Source: Mycolicibacterium goodii
GTDB lineage: Bacteria; Actinomycetota; Actinomycetes; Mycobacteriales; Mycobacteriaceae
Assembly (NCBI RefSeq): GCF_022370755.2
Contig: NZ_CP092364.2
Coordinates: forward strand, 4,216,001 to 4,280,000
Reading direction: 5' to 3'
Length of the DNA stretch: 64,000 nucleotides
Both the position numbers and the translations under genes were made by a program. Position 1 is the stretch's first letter; each line of letters starts with the position of its first letter. Under the pieces are notes generated by a model. That model saw only the letters and a program-made list of their open reading frames with translations, was not told the origin of the DNA and ran no database searches. This document shows, piece after piece, positions 28,164 to 36,857 of the stretch.

Positions 28164-29384
28164 ATGAACACTGCGCCCAATGTGTTCACTGATGTTTTCA
28201 GTGAGGCGAAGCTCGGGCCCATCACGCTGCGGAACCGCATCATCAAGGCGGCCACGTTCGAGGCGTCGACGCCCGACGCCCTGGTCACCGAGGACCTGAT
28301 CAACTACCACCGGCTACCCGCGGCCGGCGGCGTGGGAATGACCACGGTGGCCTACTGCGCCGTGGCGCCGGGTGGACGCACCGACGGCTGGCAGATCTGG
28401 ATGCGGCCGGAGGCCGTGCCCGGCCTGCAGAAGCTCACCGAGGCCGTACACGCCGAGGGCGCCGCGATCAGCGCCCAGATCGGCCATGCCGGACCGGTCG
28501 CGAACGCCAGAACCAACAAGGCCAAGGCGCTCGCGCCGGTGCGGTTCTTCAACCCGTTGTCCATGCGCTTCGCCAAAAAGGCCACCGCCGACGACATCCG
28601 GGATGTCATGGCGGCCCACGCCGACGCCGCGCGCCTGGCCATCGACTCCGGATTCGATGCCGTCGAGATCCATCTCGGACACAACTACCTGGCCAGCTCG
28701 TTCCTGAGCCCGCTGCTCAACCGTCGCACCGACGAGTTCGGCGGCTCGCTGGAGAACCGCGCGAAGGTCGCCCGCGGTGTGGTGCGCGCGGTGCGCGACG
28801 CGGTCGACAAGGCCGGCGGCACGATCGCGGTGACCGCCAAGCTGAACATGAGCGACGGCATCCGCGGCGGCATCTCCCTGGAGGAGTCCCTGCAGACGGC
28901 CAAGTGGCTGGAGGCCGACGGCGGCCTCGACGCCATCGAACTGACCGCGGGCAGCTCGCTGGTCAACCCGATGTACCTGTTCCGTGGCGACGCACCGGTC
29001 AAGGAGTTCGCCGGTGCGTTCAAGCCGCCGATCAGCTGGGGAATGCGGACCGTGGGCAAGGGCTTCCTGCGCGAATACCCCTACCGCGAGGCATACCTGC
29101 TGCGTGAGGCGCGCGAGTTCCGCGCCGAGTTGAAGCTGCCGCTCATCCTGCTCGGCGGCATCACCAACCGCGACACCATGGACAAGGCCATGGCCGAGGG
29201 GTTCGAGTTCGTCGCGATGGGCCGCGCCCTGCTGGCCGAACCCGACCTGATCAACCGCATCAAGGCCGACGGTGACGCGCACTCCGTCAAATCGCTGTGC
29301 ACGCACTGCAACAAGTGCATGCCGACGATCTACAGCCACACGCATTGTGTTCTCACCGGAGCCCCCGATGCCCTCGTACGCTGA
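28164..29384 (+). CDS. NADH:flavin oxidoreductase (old yellow enzyme / 2,4-dienoyl-CoA reductase N-terminal type)
   Basis: 406 aa TIM barrel with [20 protein letters not shown] at the start, [14 protein letters not shown], the [38 protein letters not shown] signature and [35 protein letters not shown] are standard. After the barrel, a Cys cluster CTHCNKC...C near the C-terminus could hold a 4Fe-4S cluster, but the spacing is C-x2-C-x2-C-x9-C, slightly different from 2,4-dienoyl-CoA reductase, and the flavin/NAD C-terminal domains are missing. Corresponds to Rv3359 in position. Substrate unknown. Confidence 0.88.
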   Translation: MNTAPNVFTDVFSEAKLGPITLRNRIIKAATFEASTPDALVTEDLINYHRLPAAGGVGMTTVAYCAVAPGGRTDGWQIWMRPEAVPGLQKLTEAVHAEGAAISAQIGHAGPVANARTNKAKALAPVRFFNPLSMRFAKKATADDIRDVMAAHADAARLAIDSGFDAVEIHLGHNYLASSFLSPLLNRRTDEFGGSLENRAKVARGVVRAVRDAVDKAGGTIAVTAKLNMSDGIRGGISLEESLQTAKWLEADGGLDAIELTAGSSLVNPMYLFRGDAPVKEFAGAFKPPISWGMRTVGKGFLREYPYREAYLLREAREFRAELKLPLILLGGITNRDTMDKAMAEGFEFVAMGRALLAEPDLINRIKADGDAHSVKSLCTHCNKCMPTIYSHTHCVLTGAPDALVR

Positions 29385-29390
29385 CGGGTG

Positions 29391-30296
29391 ATGCGGCCCA
29401 GCGATCCCGAGGTCACCTACCGCTACGTCCGCGTCAGCCTTGTGGCGCTGGCGGTGTTCCTGCTGGTGTCGCTTGGCATCACGTGGTGGCAGAGCTGCCC
29501 GCAGGGGTCGATCAGCGCGTTCTTCTACACCCGTACCCATACGGTGTTCGTGGCCGCACTGGCCGCGATGGGCATCTGCCTGATCGCGTACAAGGGCAGC
29601 CGGATCGGCGAGGACGCGCTGCTGAACTTCTCGGGATTCCTGGCGTTCGTGGTGGCGCTCATCCCGGCCGACGCCGACGGGCTGTGCCGACCCTGGCTGC
29701 CGACCGAGGCCGATCCGTTCGGCGCGGTCGCCAACAACATCGCGGCGTTGTTCATCGCGACGGCCGCGGGTGCGGCGCTGTATCTGGGTCTGCAACGCGG
29801 GCGTCGCGAACAACCGCAACCGACCGCGTCACCGGATGCCTGCGCCGAAGCGGGCACGCCGTGGAAGCACGTCGCCACCGCGTTGCTGCGCATCGAGAAG
29901 TGGCTTCCGGCAGGGCTGTTGGTGATCGCGTTCCTCGGTGCGTTCCTGATGCTGTGGGACTGGTTCGCCGTACGGGCGCACGCGTTCGCCGCGTCGGCCA
30001 TGTTCCTGGCCATCACCTTGGTGGCGGTCTACCACGCGTGCTATGCGCGGGCCGCGGTGCGTGCGCACCGCGCGCGCTTCTACGCGACGATCGCGGTGCT
30101 GATGTTGGCGACCGTGGTTTTGTCGATCGTGTTCCTGTTCACCCACGTTCCCTACGGCGTGCTCAGCGTGGAGATCGTCCTGATCGTGTTGTTCGGCATC
30201 TTCTGGGCTGTACAAACCTGGGACGTCTGGGATTTCGACGACCGCTACCCCGCGGCGGCGGTACCGGCCCTGGCCTCCGGGCCCTCGGCCCGATGA
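29391..30296 (+). CDS. Multi-pass membrane protein of unknown function
   Basis: 301 aa, with about seven hydrophobic segments (for example VSLVALAVFLLVSLGITWW, TVFVAALAAMGICLIA and FYATIAVLMLATVVLSIVF). An acidic aromatic motif WDVWDFDDRYP stands near the C-terminus. No known family is recognised. It starts 6 bp after the oxidoreductase stop; GTG 29388 is an alternative start. It converges with the beta-propeller protein gene, 4 bp apart. No catalytic motif is visible. Confidence 0.75.
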   Translation: MRPSDPEVTYRYVRVSLVALAVFLLVSLGITWWQSCPQGSISAFFYTRTHTVFVAALAAMGICLIAYKGSRIGEDALLNFSGFLAFVVALIPADADGLCRPWLPTEADPFGAVANNIAALFIATAAGAALYLGLQRGRREQPQPTASPDACAEAGTPWKHVATALLRIEKWLPAGLLVIAFLGAFLMLWDWFAVRAHAFAASAMFLAITLVAVYHACYARAAVRAHRARFYATIAVLMLATVVLSIVFLFTHVPYGVLSVEIVLIVLFGIFWAVQTWDVWDFDDRYPAAAVPALASGPSAR

Positions 30297-30300
30297 GCAC

Positions 30301-32064
30301 TCAGCCCGAGGTGTAACCGTCGATCTGGAGGGTCGAGCCGTCGCGGCGCAACACCAGCACCGCTCCGGGCACCGGCACGAATCCCGACACCCCGACTTCC
30401 AGAGAGGCTTCGGAGGTGCGGCCGGTCTCGGTGCATGTCGCGCCGTCGAAGGTGTGCAGAACACCCAACCGGTCGGCGATGACAAAGCTGTCCGCGAAGG
30501 ACACGTACGCCAGCCCCCGTCCCCCACCGGGCACCTCGGTGCGTGCGCCGCGCACATCGCCGGGCACCGCGCAACGCTGCCTGCCATCGGCGCCGTAGCG
30601 CGTAACATCGCGTCCGGTCCGCAGCCCGGTTGCCAGGAAATCGTCGGCCGGGCCGAACGACGGCTCGCCTGCGACGTCCTCGGGTAGCACGGTGACGGTG
30701 TCGTCGGCGACGTTGATGTACGACATCCCTGACGAGGCTGTGGACGCACCGCCGCCGGCGAACTGCATGAAGATCCCGTCGGCGTTGGCCGGGGTGGCAA
30801 TGGCCACCAGATCCTCGCCGCCGCGCCGCACCTCGCGGTCCGAGCGCGTCTGTCCGGTTTCGGGATCGAGCACGTAGACACGGACGCCGACGTCCTCGCC
30901 GGAGCGGCAGCGCGACACCGTCACCACCCAATTGCGGGTGTCCGCCTCACGCGGCGGGAATTCACATCGCTCGTCCGGCACCGGCACCGTCCACATCCGC
31001 GCCCCGGTGCGGGTGTCGTAACGCGTCCACGCCCCGGCCTCACGCACGATCGCGAACGGCGAATCCAGGTTGAACCCCGGCTGCTGTGACACCGCGTACA
31101 CCAACCCGGTGTCCATGCTCGACCACAACTGCTCACCGGTCGTGGCGTCGAGCGCGACGAGCGCGTCGTCGACGAACAGCACCACGGTCTGCCCGTCGTC
31201 GAACACCCGCATCCCGGTCACCGAGACGCCGCCCGGACCGGTGCGGTTGTAGTGCCAGCGCTCGGCGCCGTCGGCACCGTATGCCGTGACGCGCCCGGCG
31301 TGGTACACCACGAAGCCAGGACCACCGGGCGCGATCGAATAGACCGGCTGCGGTGGGTTGTCCGTGAACGCGTCCGCAACGGCCACGGTGAACGTGCGTG
31401 TGCCCAGTTCGGTGGGCATCGCGGGTGCGGTCGCCGGGGCCGCAGCCGTCGTCGCGTCGACAAAACGCCCGTCGTCACCGGATCTTGACGCAACAAGGGT
31501 CGCGCCCGCTGCCGCGGCGACGGCGATCGCGGCGCCGACCGCCACGAACCGCACGTGCTCGCGCCGCAACCGCCAGAACGCGGTTGCCCCGAGCAACGTG
31601 GCAACGGCGCCGGCAACGCTGAGGAACCACGCGGTGACGCCGAACGGAAGCGCCGTGGTCACCGGATAGTTGTCCATCACCACGCGGTAGTACTGCGGGA
31701 TGCCACGCGAGAAGAACGCGAAGAACAGCAACGCCGCCACGGCCGCCCACACCGCGGGGGCCGCAGGCAGGTAACCCTCGGTGCGACCTCGCCGGATGCT
31801 GTAGGCGATCGCCGCGAGCAGGATGAGCGCCACGGCCGTCGTCGCAATCGCCAGACCATTGGGCAGCGATTCCCCCCAGCGGTGCAGACCGCCGGGATAC
31901 CAGTCCTGCTCGGCGATGCTGCGCGGCGAGACCAGCCGGCTCCACAAGCCCAGCAGGGCCGCCCACACCAGCAACACCAGCGCGGCACCGGCGGACAGCG
32001 TCGCCACCGTCTGCAGCACAGGACGGATCCGTTCGGCTATCTCTTCGCGACCCACGCGGGCCAT
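30301..32064 (-). CDS. Membrane protein with PQQ-like beta-propeller domain
   Basis: 587 aa. The N-terminal third has about five membrane helices (ATLSAGAALVLLVWAALLG through VRFVAVGAAIAVAAAAGATLVA). From about residue 220 an extracellular repeat domain contains PQQ-type blades: TAYGADGAERWHYNRTGPGG, LVALDATTGEQLWSSMDTG and YVLDPETGQTRSDREV. ATG 32064 is chosen, since upstream frames would run into the divergent FHA-ABC gene region. Such proteins often act as scaffolds or sensors in the envelope; the role here is unknown. The 80-bp gap to the divergent ABC exporter suggests shared regulation. Confidence 0.8.
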   Translation of the reverse strand: MARVGREEIAERIRPVLQTVATLSAGAALVLLVWAALLGLWSRLVSPRSIAEQDWYPGGLHRWGESLPNGLAIATTAVALILLAAIAYSIRRGRTEGYLPAAPAVWAAVAALLFFAFFSRGIPQYYRVVMDNYPVTTALPFGVTAWFLSVAGAVATLLGATAFWRLRREHVRFVAVGAAIAVAAAAGATLVASRSGDDGRFVDATTAAAPATAPAMPTELGTRTFTVAVADAFTDNPPQPVYSIAPGGPGFVVYHAGRVTAYGADGAERWHYNRTGPGGVSVTGMRVFDDGQTVVLFVDDALVALDATTGEQLWSSMDTGLVYAVSQQPGFNLDSPFAIVREAGAWTRYDTRTGARMWTVPVPDERCEFPPREADTRNWVVTVSRCRSGEDVGVRVYVLDPETGQTRSDREVRRGGEDLVAIATPANADGIFMQFAGGGASTASSGMSYINVADDTVTVLPEDVAGEPSFGPADDFLATGLRTGRDVTRYGADGRQRCAVPGDVRGARTEVPGGGRGLAYVSFADSFVIADRLGVLHTFDGATCTETGRTSEASLEVGVSGFVPVPGAVLVLRRDGSTLQIDGYTSG

Positions 32065-32144
32065 ATTCACATGGAACCGGCGCGCGGGACGACACCGCTG
32101 CGGCACAGCGGTCCACGCCCGAAGTACCGATAGAGTTGACCGCG

Positions 32145-34844
32145 ATGAGCCGACCATCCCCACCTGCGCTGACCGTCCGGTACGAGGGGTCGACCCGTAC
32201 CTTCGCCCCAGGCAGCGATGTCGTCATCGGACGCGATCTGCGCGCCGACGTCCGCATCGCCCACCCGCTGATCTCGCGGGCGCACCTCGTGCTGCGCTTC
32301 GACCAGGGACGATGGGTCGCGATCGACAACGGCAGCCTCAACGGCATGTACGTCAACGGGCGACGGGTGTCGTCGGTCGACGTGCAGGACGGTCAGGTCG
32401 TCAACATCGGAAACCCGGACGGCCCGCAACTGACGTTCGAGGTCGGGCGTCACCAGGGGTCCGCCGGCCGCACCCCGACCGCCGCCGTTCCCGTCGCCGG
32501 CCACACCGGCGCCTCATGGCCCACGCAGGCCCCGACCGGCGGTGGCTGGCAGCAGTCGTACACCCAACCGCCGCGCACGGCGTATCCGCAGAGCACCGGC
32601 ACGCAGCAGCGATATCCGGCTGCGCCGCAGCACGGGTACCCGAGCGGGCCGCAGACCGGGTATCCCAGCGGACCGCAGCACGGGTACCCGAGCGGGCCGG
32701 TGACCGGCTACCCCACCAACGGGCCGGCCAGCGCGCCGCAGTCCTACCAGTCCCAGCCGGTGCGCACTCCGCCACCGGCACCGGCCAATTCGTCACAGGC
32801 GCCGACGACCATGGGGCCGGCCGCCGCGCCGCGCGGCAGTGCCGAGCCTGCGAGCAATCTCGCCACGAGCATGCTCAAGATCCTGCGGCCGGGCCGCGGC
32901 ACGCCGGCCCCCGCGGGCGCGGTCAAGATCGGTCGCGCCACCGACAACGACATCGTGATTCCCGATGTGCTGGCCTCACGCCACCACGCGACGTTGATCC
33001 CGTTGCCGGGCGGCACCGAGATCCGTGACGAGCGAAGCATCAACGGCACGTTCGTCAACGGCACCCGCGTCGACTCGGCGGTGCTGCACGACGGCGACGT
33101 CGTCACCATCGGCAACGTCGACCTGGTGTTCAGCGGCGGCACGCTCGCACGCCGCTCGGAGACCGAGGCCGACACGCGCACCGGCGGTCTCGAGGTGCGT
33201 GGCCTCACGTGGACCATCGAGGGCAACAAGACCCTGCTGGACAACATCTCGATCGACGCGCGGCCCGGCACGCTGACGGCGGTGATCGGCCCGTCCGGCG
33301 CGGGCAAGTCGACCTTCGCCCGCCAGGTCGCCGGCTACACACATCCGACGAGCGGCACGATCAAATTCGAGGGCCACGACGTCCACGCCGAATACGCCTC
33401 GCTGAGAAGCCGTATCGGCATGGTCCCGCAGGACGATGTCGTCCACGGTCAGCTGACCGTGCGCCAGGCCCTGATGTACGCCGCCGAACTGCGCCTGCCG
33501 CCGGACACCACCAAAGAGGACCGCGAGCAGGTCGTCATGCAGGTGCTCGAAGAGCTCGAGATGACCAAACACCTCGACACGCGCGTCGACAAGCTCTCCG
33601 GCGGTCAGCGCAAGCGCGCCTCGGTGGCGCTCGAGCTGCTGACCGGTCCGTCGCTGCTGATCCTCGACGAGCCCACCTCGGGCCTGGACCCGGCGCTGGA
33701 CCGTCAGGTCATGACCATGCTGCGCCAGTTGGCCGACGCGGGCCGCGTGGTGCTGGTGGTCACGCACTCCCTGACCTACCTCGACGTGTGCGATCAGGTG
33801 CTGCTGCTGGCACCGGGCGGCAAGACCGCGTTCTGCGGGCCGCCCAGCCAGATCGGCCCCGAGCTCGGCACCACCAACTGGGCCGACATCTTCTCCACGG
33901 TCGCGGGCGATCCCGGCGAGGCGAACCGCCGCTACCTCGCGCGCACGCCTCCTGCGCCGCCCGCCACGGCGTCGTCGGAGGCGCCGACCGATCTGGGTGC
34001 GCCGGCGAAAACCAGCCTGCGACGGCAGTTCTCGACGATCGCACGAAGACAGCTGCGGCTCATCATCTCCGACCGCGGCTACTTCATCTTCCTGGCGCTG
34101 CTGCCGTTCATCATGGGCACGCTGTCGCTGTCGGTGCCGGGCACCGTCGGGTTCGGTGTGCCCAACCCGATGGGCGACGCACCGAATGAACCGGGCCAGA
34201 TCCTGGTGCTGCTCAACGTCGGCGCCATCTTCATGGGCACCGCACTGACCATCCGGGACCTGATCGGCGAACGCGCGATCTTCCGGCGCGAGCAGGCCGT
34301 CGGCCTGTCCACGACCGCGTACCTGCTCGCCAAGGTGTGCGTGTATTCGGTGTTCGCCGTGGTGCAGTCGGCGATCGTCACCGCGATCACCATCAGCGGC
34401 AAGGGCTGGGGCGAAGGCGCGGTGGAACGTGGTGTGGTGATCGGCAACCGCTCGCTGGAACTGTTCCTCAGCATGGCCGCCACAACCGTGACCGCCGCGA
34501 TGGTGGGCCTGGCACTGTCGGCGCTGGCCAAGACCAGCGAGCAGATCATGCCGCTGCTCGTGGTCGCGATCATGAGCCAGTTGGTGTTCTCCGGCGGCAT
34601 GATCCCGGTGACCGGCCGCATCGGCCTCGACCAATTGTCCTGGATCACCCCGGCCCGTTGGGGTTTCGCGGCCTCGGCCTCCACCGTGGACCTGATCCGG
34701 CTCGTGCCCGGCCCGCTGACACCGAAGGATTCACACTGGGAACACACGTCGGGCACGTGGTTGTTCGACATGGCCATGCTCGCCGTGCTGTCGGTGTTCT
34801 ATGTGAGCTTCGTGCGCTGGAAGATCCGCCTCAAGGCCGGCTGA
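32145..34844 (+). CDS. Double-FHA ABC exporter (Rv1747-type)
   Basis: 899 aa. FHA1 (about 8-90: VIGRDLRADVRIAHPLISRAHL...NGSLNGMYVNG), a Pro/Gln/Tyr-rich linker with YPSGPQ-type repeats (about 160-195), FHA2 (about 260-330: IGRATDNDIVIPDVLASRHH...SINGTFVNG), an ABC ATPase with Walker A GPSGAGKST at 382-390 and LSGGQ at 484-488, then an ABC2-type membrane domain with six helices. FHA domains bind phosphothreonine. The M. tuberculosis relative Rv1747 is phosphorylated by PknF and affects cell-envelope lipids and growth in host. Here no kinase gene is adjacent. ATG 32145 is preferred over TTG 32136. Confidence 0.92.
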   Translation: MSRPSPPALTVRYEGSTRTFAPGSDVVIGRDLRADVRIAHPLISRAHLVLRFDQGRWVAIDNGSLNGMYVNGRRVSSVDVQDGQVVNIGNPDGPQLTFEVGRHQGSAGRTPTAAVPVAGHTGASWPTQAPTGGGWQQSYTQPPRTAYPQSTGTQQRYPAAPQHGYPSGPQTGYPSGPQHGYPSGPVTGYPTNGPASAPQSYQSQPVRTPPPAPANSSQAPTTMGPAAAPRGSAEPASNLATSMLKILRPGRGTPAPAGAVKIGRATDNDIVIPDVLASRHHATLIPLPGGTEIRDERSINGTFVNGTRVDSAVLHDGDVVTIGNVDLVFSGGTLARRSETEADTRTGGLEVRGLTWTIEGNKTLLDNISIDARPGTLTAVIGPSGAGKSTFARQVAGYTHPTSGTIKFEGHDVHAEYASLRSRIGMVPQDDVVHGQLTVRQALMYAAELRLPPDTTKEDREQVVMQVLEELEMTKHLDTRVDKLSGGQRKRASVALELLTGPSLLILDEPTSGLDPALDRQVMTMLRQLADAGRVVLVVTHSLTYLDVCDQVLLLAPGGKTAFCGPPSQIGPELGTTNWADIFSTVAGDPGEANRRYLARTPPAPPATASSEAPTDLGAPAKTSLRRQFSTIARRQLRLIISDRGYFIFLALLPFIMGTLSLSVPGTVGFGVPNPMGDAPNEPGQILVLLNVGAIFMGTALTIRDLIGERAIFRREQAVGLSTTAYLLAKVCVYSVFAVVQSAIVTAITISGKGWGEGAVERGVVIGNRSLELFLSMAATTVTAAMVGLALSALAKTSEQIMPLLVVAIMSQLVFSGGMIPVTGRIGLDQLSWITPARWGFAASASTVDLIRLVPGPLTPKDSHWEHTSGTWLFDMAMLAVLSVFYVSFVRWKIRLKAG

Positions 34845-34853
34845 GTTTTCTGC

Positions 34854-34911
34854 CGAGCAGACACAAAACTGTCCTTTTTCACGCGAAATTGGGCAGTTTT
34901 GTGACTGCTCG
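34854..34911. terminator. Hairpin with GAGCAGACACAAAACTG arms
   Basis: CGAGCAGACACAAAACTG (34854-34871) pairs with CAGTTTTGTGACTGCTCG (34894-34911), with one mismatch. It sits between the convergent ABC exporter and mfpA. The loop contains a T-run (CCTTTTT). GAGCAGAC(A/G)CAAAA hairpins recur downstream of many mycobacterial genes. Confidence 0.8.
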
Positions 34912-34921
34912 CGGTGGAAAC

Positions 34922-35488
34922 CTAGCCGCCGCCGACCACCAGTCCGTGCGCGGCCGAATATGCCAGGGCCTGCTCGATGTCGATCTTGGCGCCCCGCACC
35001 TTGGCGGTGGTCCAGAACGTGGGGTCGACGCGCGCACCGCGCAGATCGGCCTCCTCCAAGCGTGCGTCCTGCACACGCGAGCCGGTCAGATCGGCCCGGC
35101 TCAGCACCGCTTTTCGCAGATCCGCGCCGACGAGGTTGACCTCACGCAACCGGCAGTCGGACAGGTCGACGCCCCGCAGGTCACAGCCGCCCAGCACCGC
35201 GAGCGTGAAGTCGCACTCGACAAGTGTGACGGGGCGGATCCGGCATTCGGTGAACACCGATCCGAGCAGGCTGCAGTTCGTGAATGTGCTGTGCCAGATG
35301 GTCGTGCGGCGAAACGTGCAGTTACGGAACGCCGATCCGTGATGTTCGGACTCGGACAGGTCGACACCGCTGAAATCGCACTCGGTGAACACGACGCGTT
35401 CGGTGCGGATGCGGCTCAGGTCCTCGTCGCGGAAGTCACGCCCAGCGAACTCTTCGTCCGCCCAAAGCGATTCGTCGCGGTTTGCCAC
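34922..35488 (-). CDS. mfpA: Pentapeptide-repeat protein, DNA gyrase inhibitor (fluoroquinolone resistance)
   Basis: 188 aa, composed almost wholly of A(D/N)LXX pentapeptide repeats (for example CDFSGVDLSE, CDLRGVDLSDCRLREVNLVGADL) that form a right-handed square beta-helix mimicking DNA. It binds gyrase and reduces fluoroquinolone action. It starts with GTG at 35488, 3 bp after the mfpB stop, as the last gene of the mfpE-D-C-B-A operon. The C-terminus FWTTAKVRGAKIDIEQALAYSAAHGL forms the dimer cap. Identity with M. smegmatis MfpA is from memory. Confidence 0.95.
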   Translation of the reverse strand: MANRDESLWADEEFAGRDFRDEDLSRIRTERVVFTECDFSGVDLSESEHHGSAFRNCTFRRTTIWHSTFTNCSLLGSVFTECRIRPVTLVECDFTLAVLGGCDLRGVDLSDCRLREVNLVGADLRKAVLSRADLTGSRVQDARLEEADLRGARVDPTFWTTAKVRGAKIDIEQALAYSAAHGLVVGGG

Positions 35489-35491
35489 GCG

Positions 35492-36073
35492 TCAGCCGGG
35501 CAGCGGGGTCAACGTGCTGAGCGAGTACTCGGTGACCGTGATCAGTGCGGCCTTCGCCGAGTTGCGGTCACGCGCGTCGACGGTGATCACCGGGATGTGT
35601 TCGGGTAGCGCGAGGGCCTTGCGCACGGCCTGGGTGGGATGTTTTGGCGCACCGTCGAACTCGTTGACCGCGACGATGAACGGGAGTTTGCGCGCCTCGA
35701 AGAAGTCGACCGCGGCGAAGCTGTCCTGCAGCCGGCGCACGTCCACGAGGATGATCGCCCCGATGGCTCCGCGCACCAGGTCGTCCCACATGAACCAGAA
35801 CCTGCGCTGTCCGGGCGTGCCGAACAGGTACAGCACCAGGTCCTCGTCGAGGGTGATGCGGCCGAAGTCCATCGCGACCGTCGTGGTGCGTTTGTCCGGT
35901 GTCCCGTCGAGCGGATCGATGCCCTCGGACACGTTGGTCACCAACGCTTCCGTCCGCAGCGGCATGATCTCCGACACCGCGCCGACGAACGTCGTCTTGC
36001 CGGCGCCGAATCCCCCGGAGATCACGATCTTCGTCGAAGCGGCCGAGCGCCTTTCAGAGTGCTCGTAGGCCAC
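35492..36073 (-). CDS. mfpB: Small GTPase of the mfp conservon
   Basis: 193 aa. G1 GGFGAGKTT, G3 GTPGQ and G4 NEFD are visible; this is the actinobacterial conservon GTPase (CvnD-like) family. It is reported to work with MfpA on gyrase. It overlaps mfpC by 20 bp, so translation is coupled. Confidence 0.95.
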   Translation of the reverse strand: MAYEHSERRSAASTKIVISGGFGAGKTTFVGAVSEIMPLRTEALVTNVSEGIDPLDGTPDKRTTTVAMDFGRITLDEDLVLYLFGTPGQRRFWFMWDDLVRGAIGAIILVDVRRLQDSFAAVDFFEARKLPFIVAVNEFDGAPKHPTQAVRKALALPEHIPVITVDARDRNSAKAALITVTEYSLSTLTPLPG

Positions 36074-36419
36074 GCAGGGTCCTTCCTATCAGTTCGCGGC
36101 GCTCGTCAAAGCTCGCCGAATCCTCGAGGGTCGTGTGCACCCGTAGATAACCCTGCGTCACAAGGTCACCGATCAGCACCCTCGCCACGCCGAGAGGTAG
36201 GGACAAATGTGCTGCGATCTCTGCCACCGACGGGCTGCCGGTGCATAACTCTACGATCTGTCCACGCACATCGCGCCCTGGCCACTGCGGCGAGTTGGGC
36301 GTGTCGAGCGTTTCGACCGGCGCTTCCAGCGGCAGATTGACCGGTGGGGCCGTGCGGCCGGCGGTCAGCGTGTACGGCCGCACCAGACTCGGCTGGTCAG
36401 TGGGTTCGAGTTCGTCCAC
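36054..36419 (-). CDS. mfpC: DUF742 (winged-helix) protein of the mfp conservon
   Basis: 121 aa. The LVRPYTLTAGRT start and the winged-helix core (VELCTGSPSVAEIAAHLSLPLGVARVLIGDLVTQGYLRVH) are DUF742 signatures. In conservons this protein sits between the roadblock protein and the GTPase and is thought to be part of the membrane signalling complex. It follows mfpD by 30 bp and overlaps mfpB by 20 bp. Confidence 0.93.
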   Translation of the reverse strand: MDELEPTDQPSLVRPYTLTAGRTAPPVNLPLEAPVETLDTPNSPQWPGRDVRGQIVELCTGSPSVAEIAAHLSLPLGVARVLIGDLVTQGYLRVHTTLEDSASFDERRELIGRTLRGLRAL

Positions 36420-36449
36420 GGCTGTTCACGCTTGTCCGGTTTGTGACTG

Positions 36450-36857
36450 TCAGGACGGTTGGGGCGCTCGCCGCGACGACTGCACGACGGCGCCGACGCG
36501 TTCGACGAGGATCGCCATCTCGTAGCCGATCTGGCCGATGTCGCACGAGCGGCTGGCCAGCGTCGCCAGATTGGACCCGTCGCCCACACGCATCAGCAGC
36601 AGGTAGCCGTTCTCCATCTCGACCACCGACTGCAGGACGTAGCCGCCGTCGAACAGTTGCGCGGCGCCGGTGGCGAGGCTCGCCAGACCCGAGGCCACCG
36701 CGGCCAGCTGGTCGGCGCGTTCAATCGGCATGTGCTCACTGGCGGCCATCAGCAGGCCGTCGGCCGACACCAACACCGCATGGGACACGCCGGACACCTC
36801 GCGTGCGAACTTGGACACCAACCAGTCCAGGGAATCGCGCTGCGTCGGACGGGTCAT
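36450..36857 (-). CDS. mfpD: Roadblock/LC7 protein of the mfp conservon
   Basis: 135 aa. [33 protein letters not shown] is the start of a Roadblock/LC7 domain, the usual regulator (GAP-like) of conservon GTPases. It overlaps the mfpE stop by 4 bp. It probably links the sensor kinase to the GTPase MfpB. Confidence 0.94.
   Translation of the reverse strand: MTRPTQRDSLDWLVSKFAREVSGVSHAVLVSADGLLMAASEHMPIERADQLAAVASGLASLATGAAQLFDGGYVLQSVVEMENGYLLLMRVGDGSNLATLASRSCDIGQIGYEMAILVERVGAVVQSSRRAPQPS

Noticed and set aside
32620..32730. Repeated YPSGPQ coding units considered as a DNA repeat or CRISPR-like array
   Set aside because: They are in-frame protein repeats in the FHA linker with no spacer structure.
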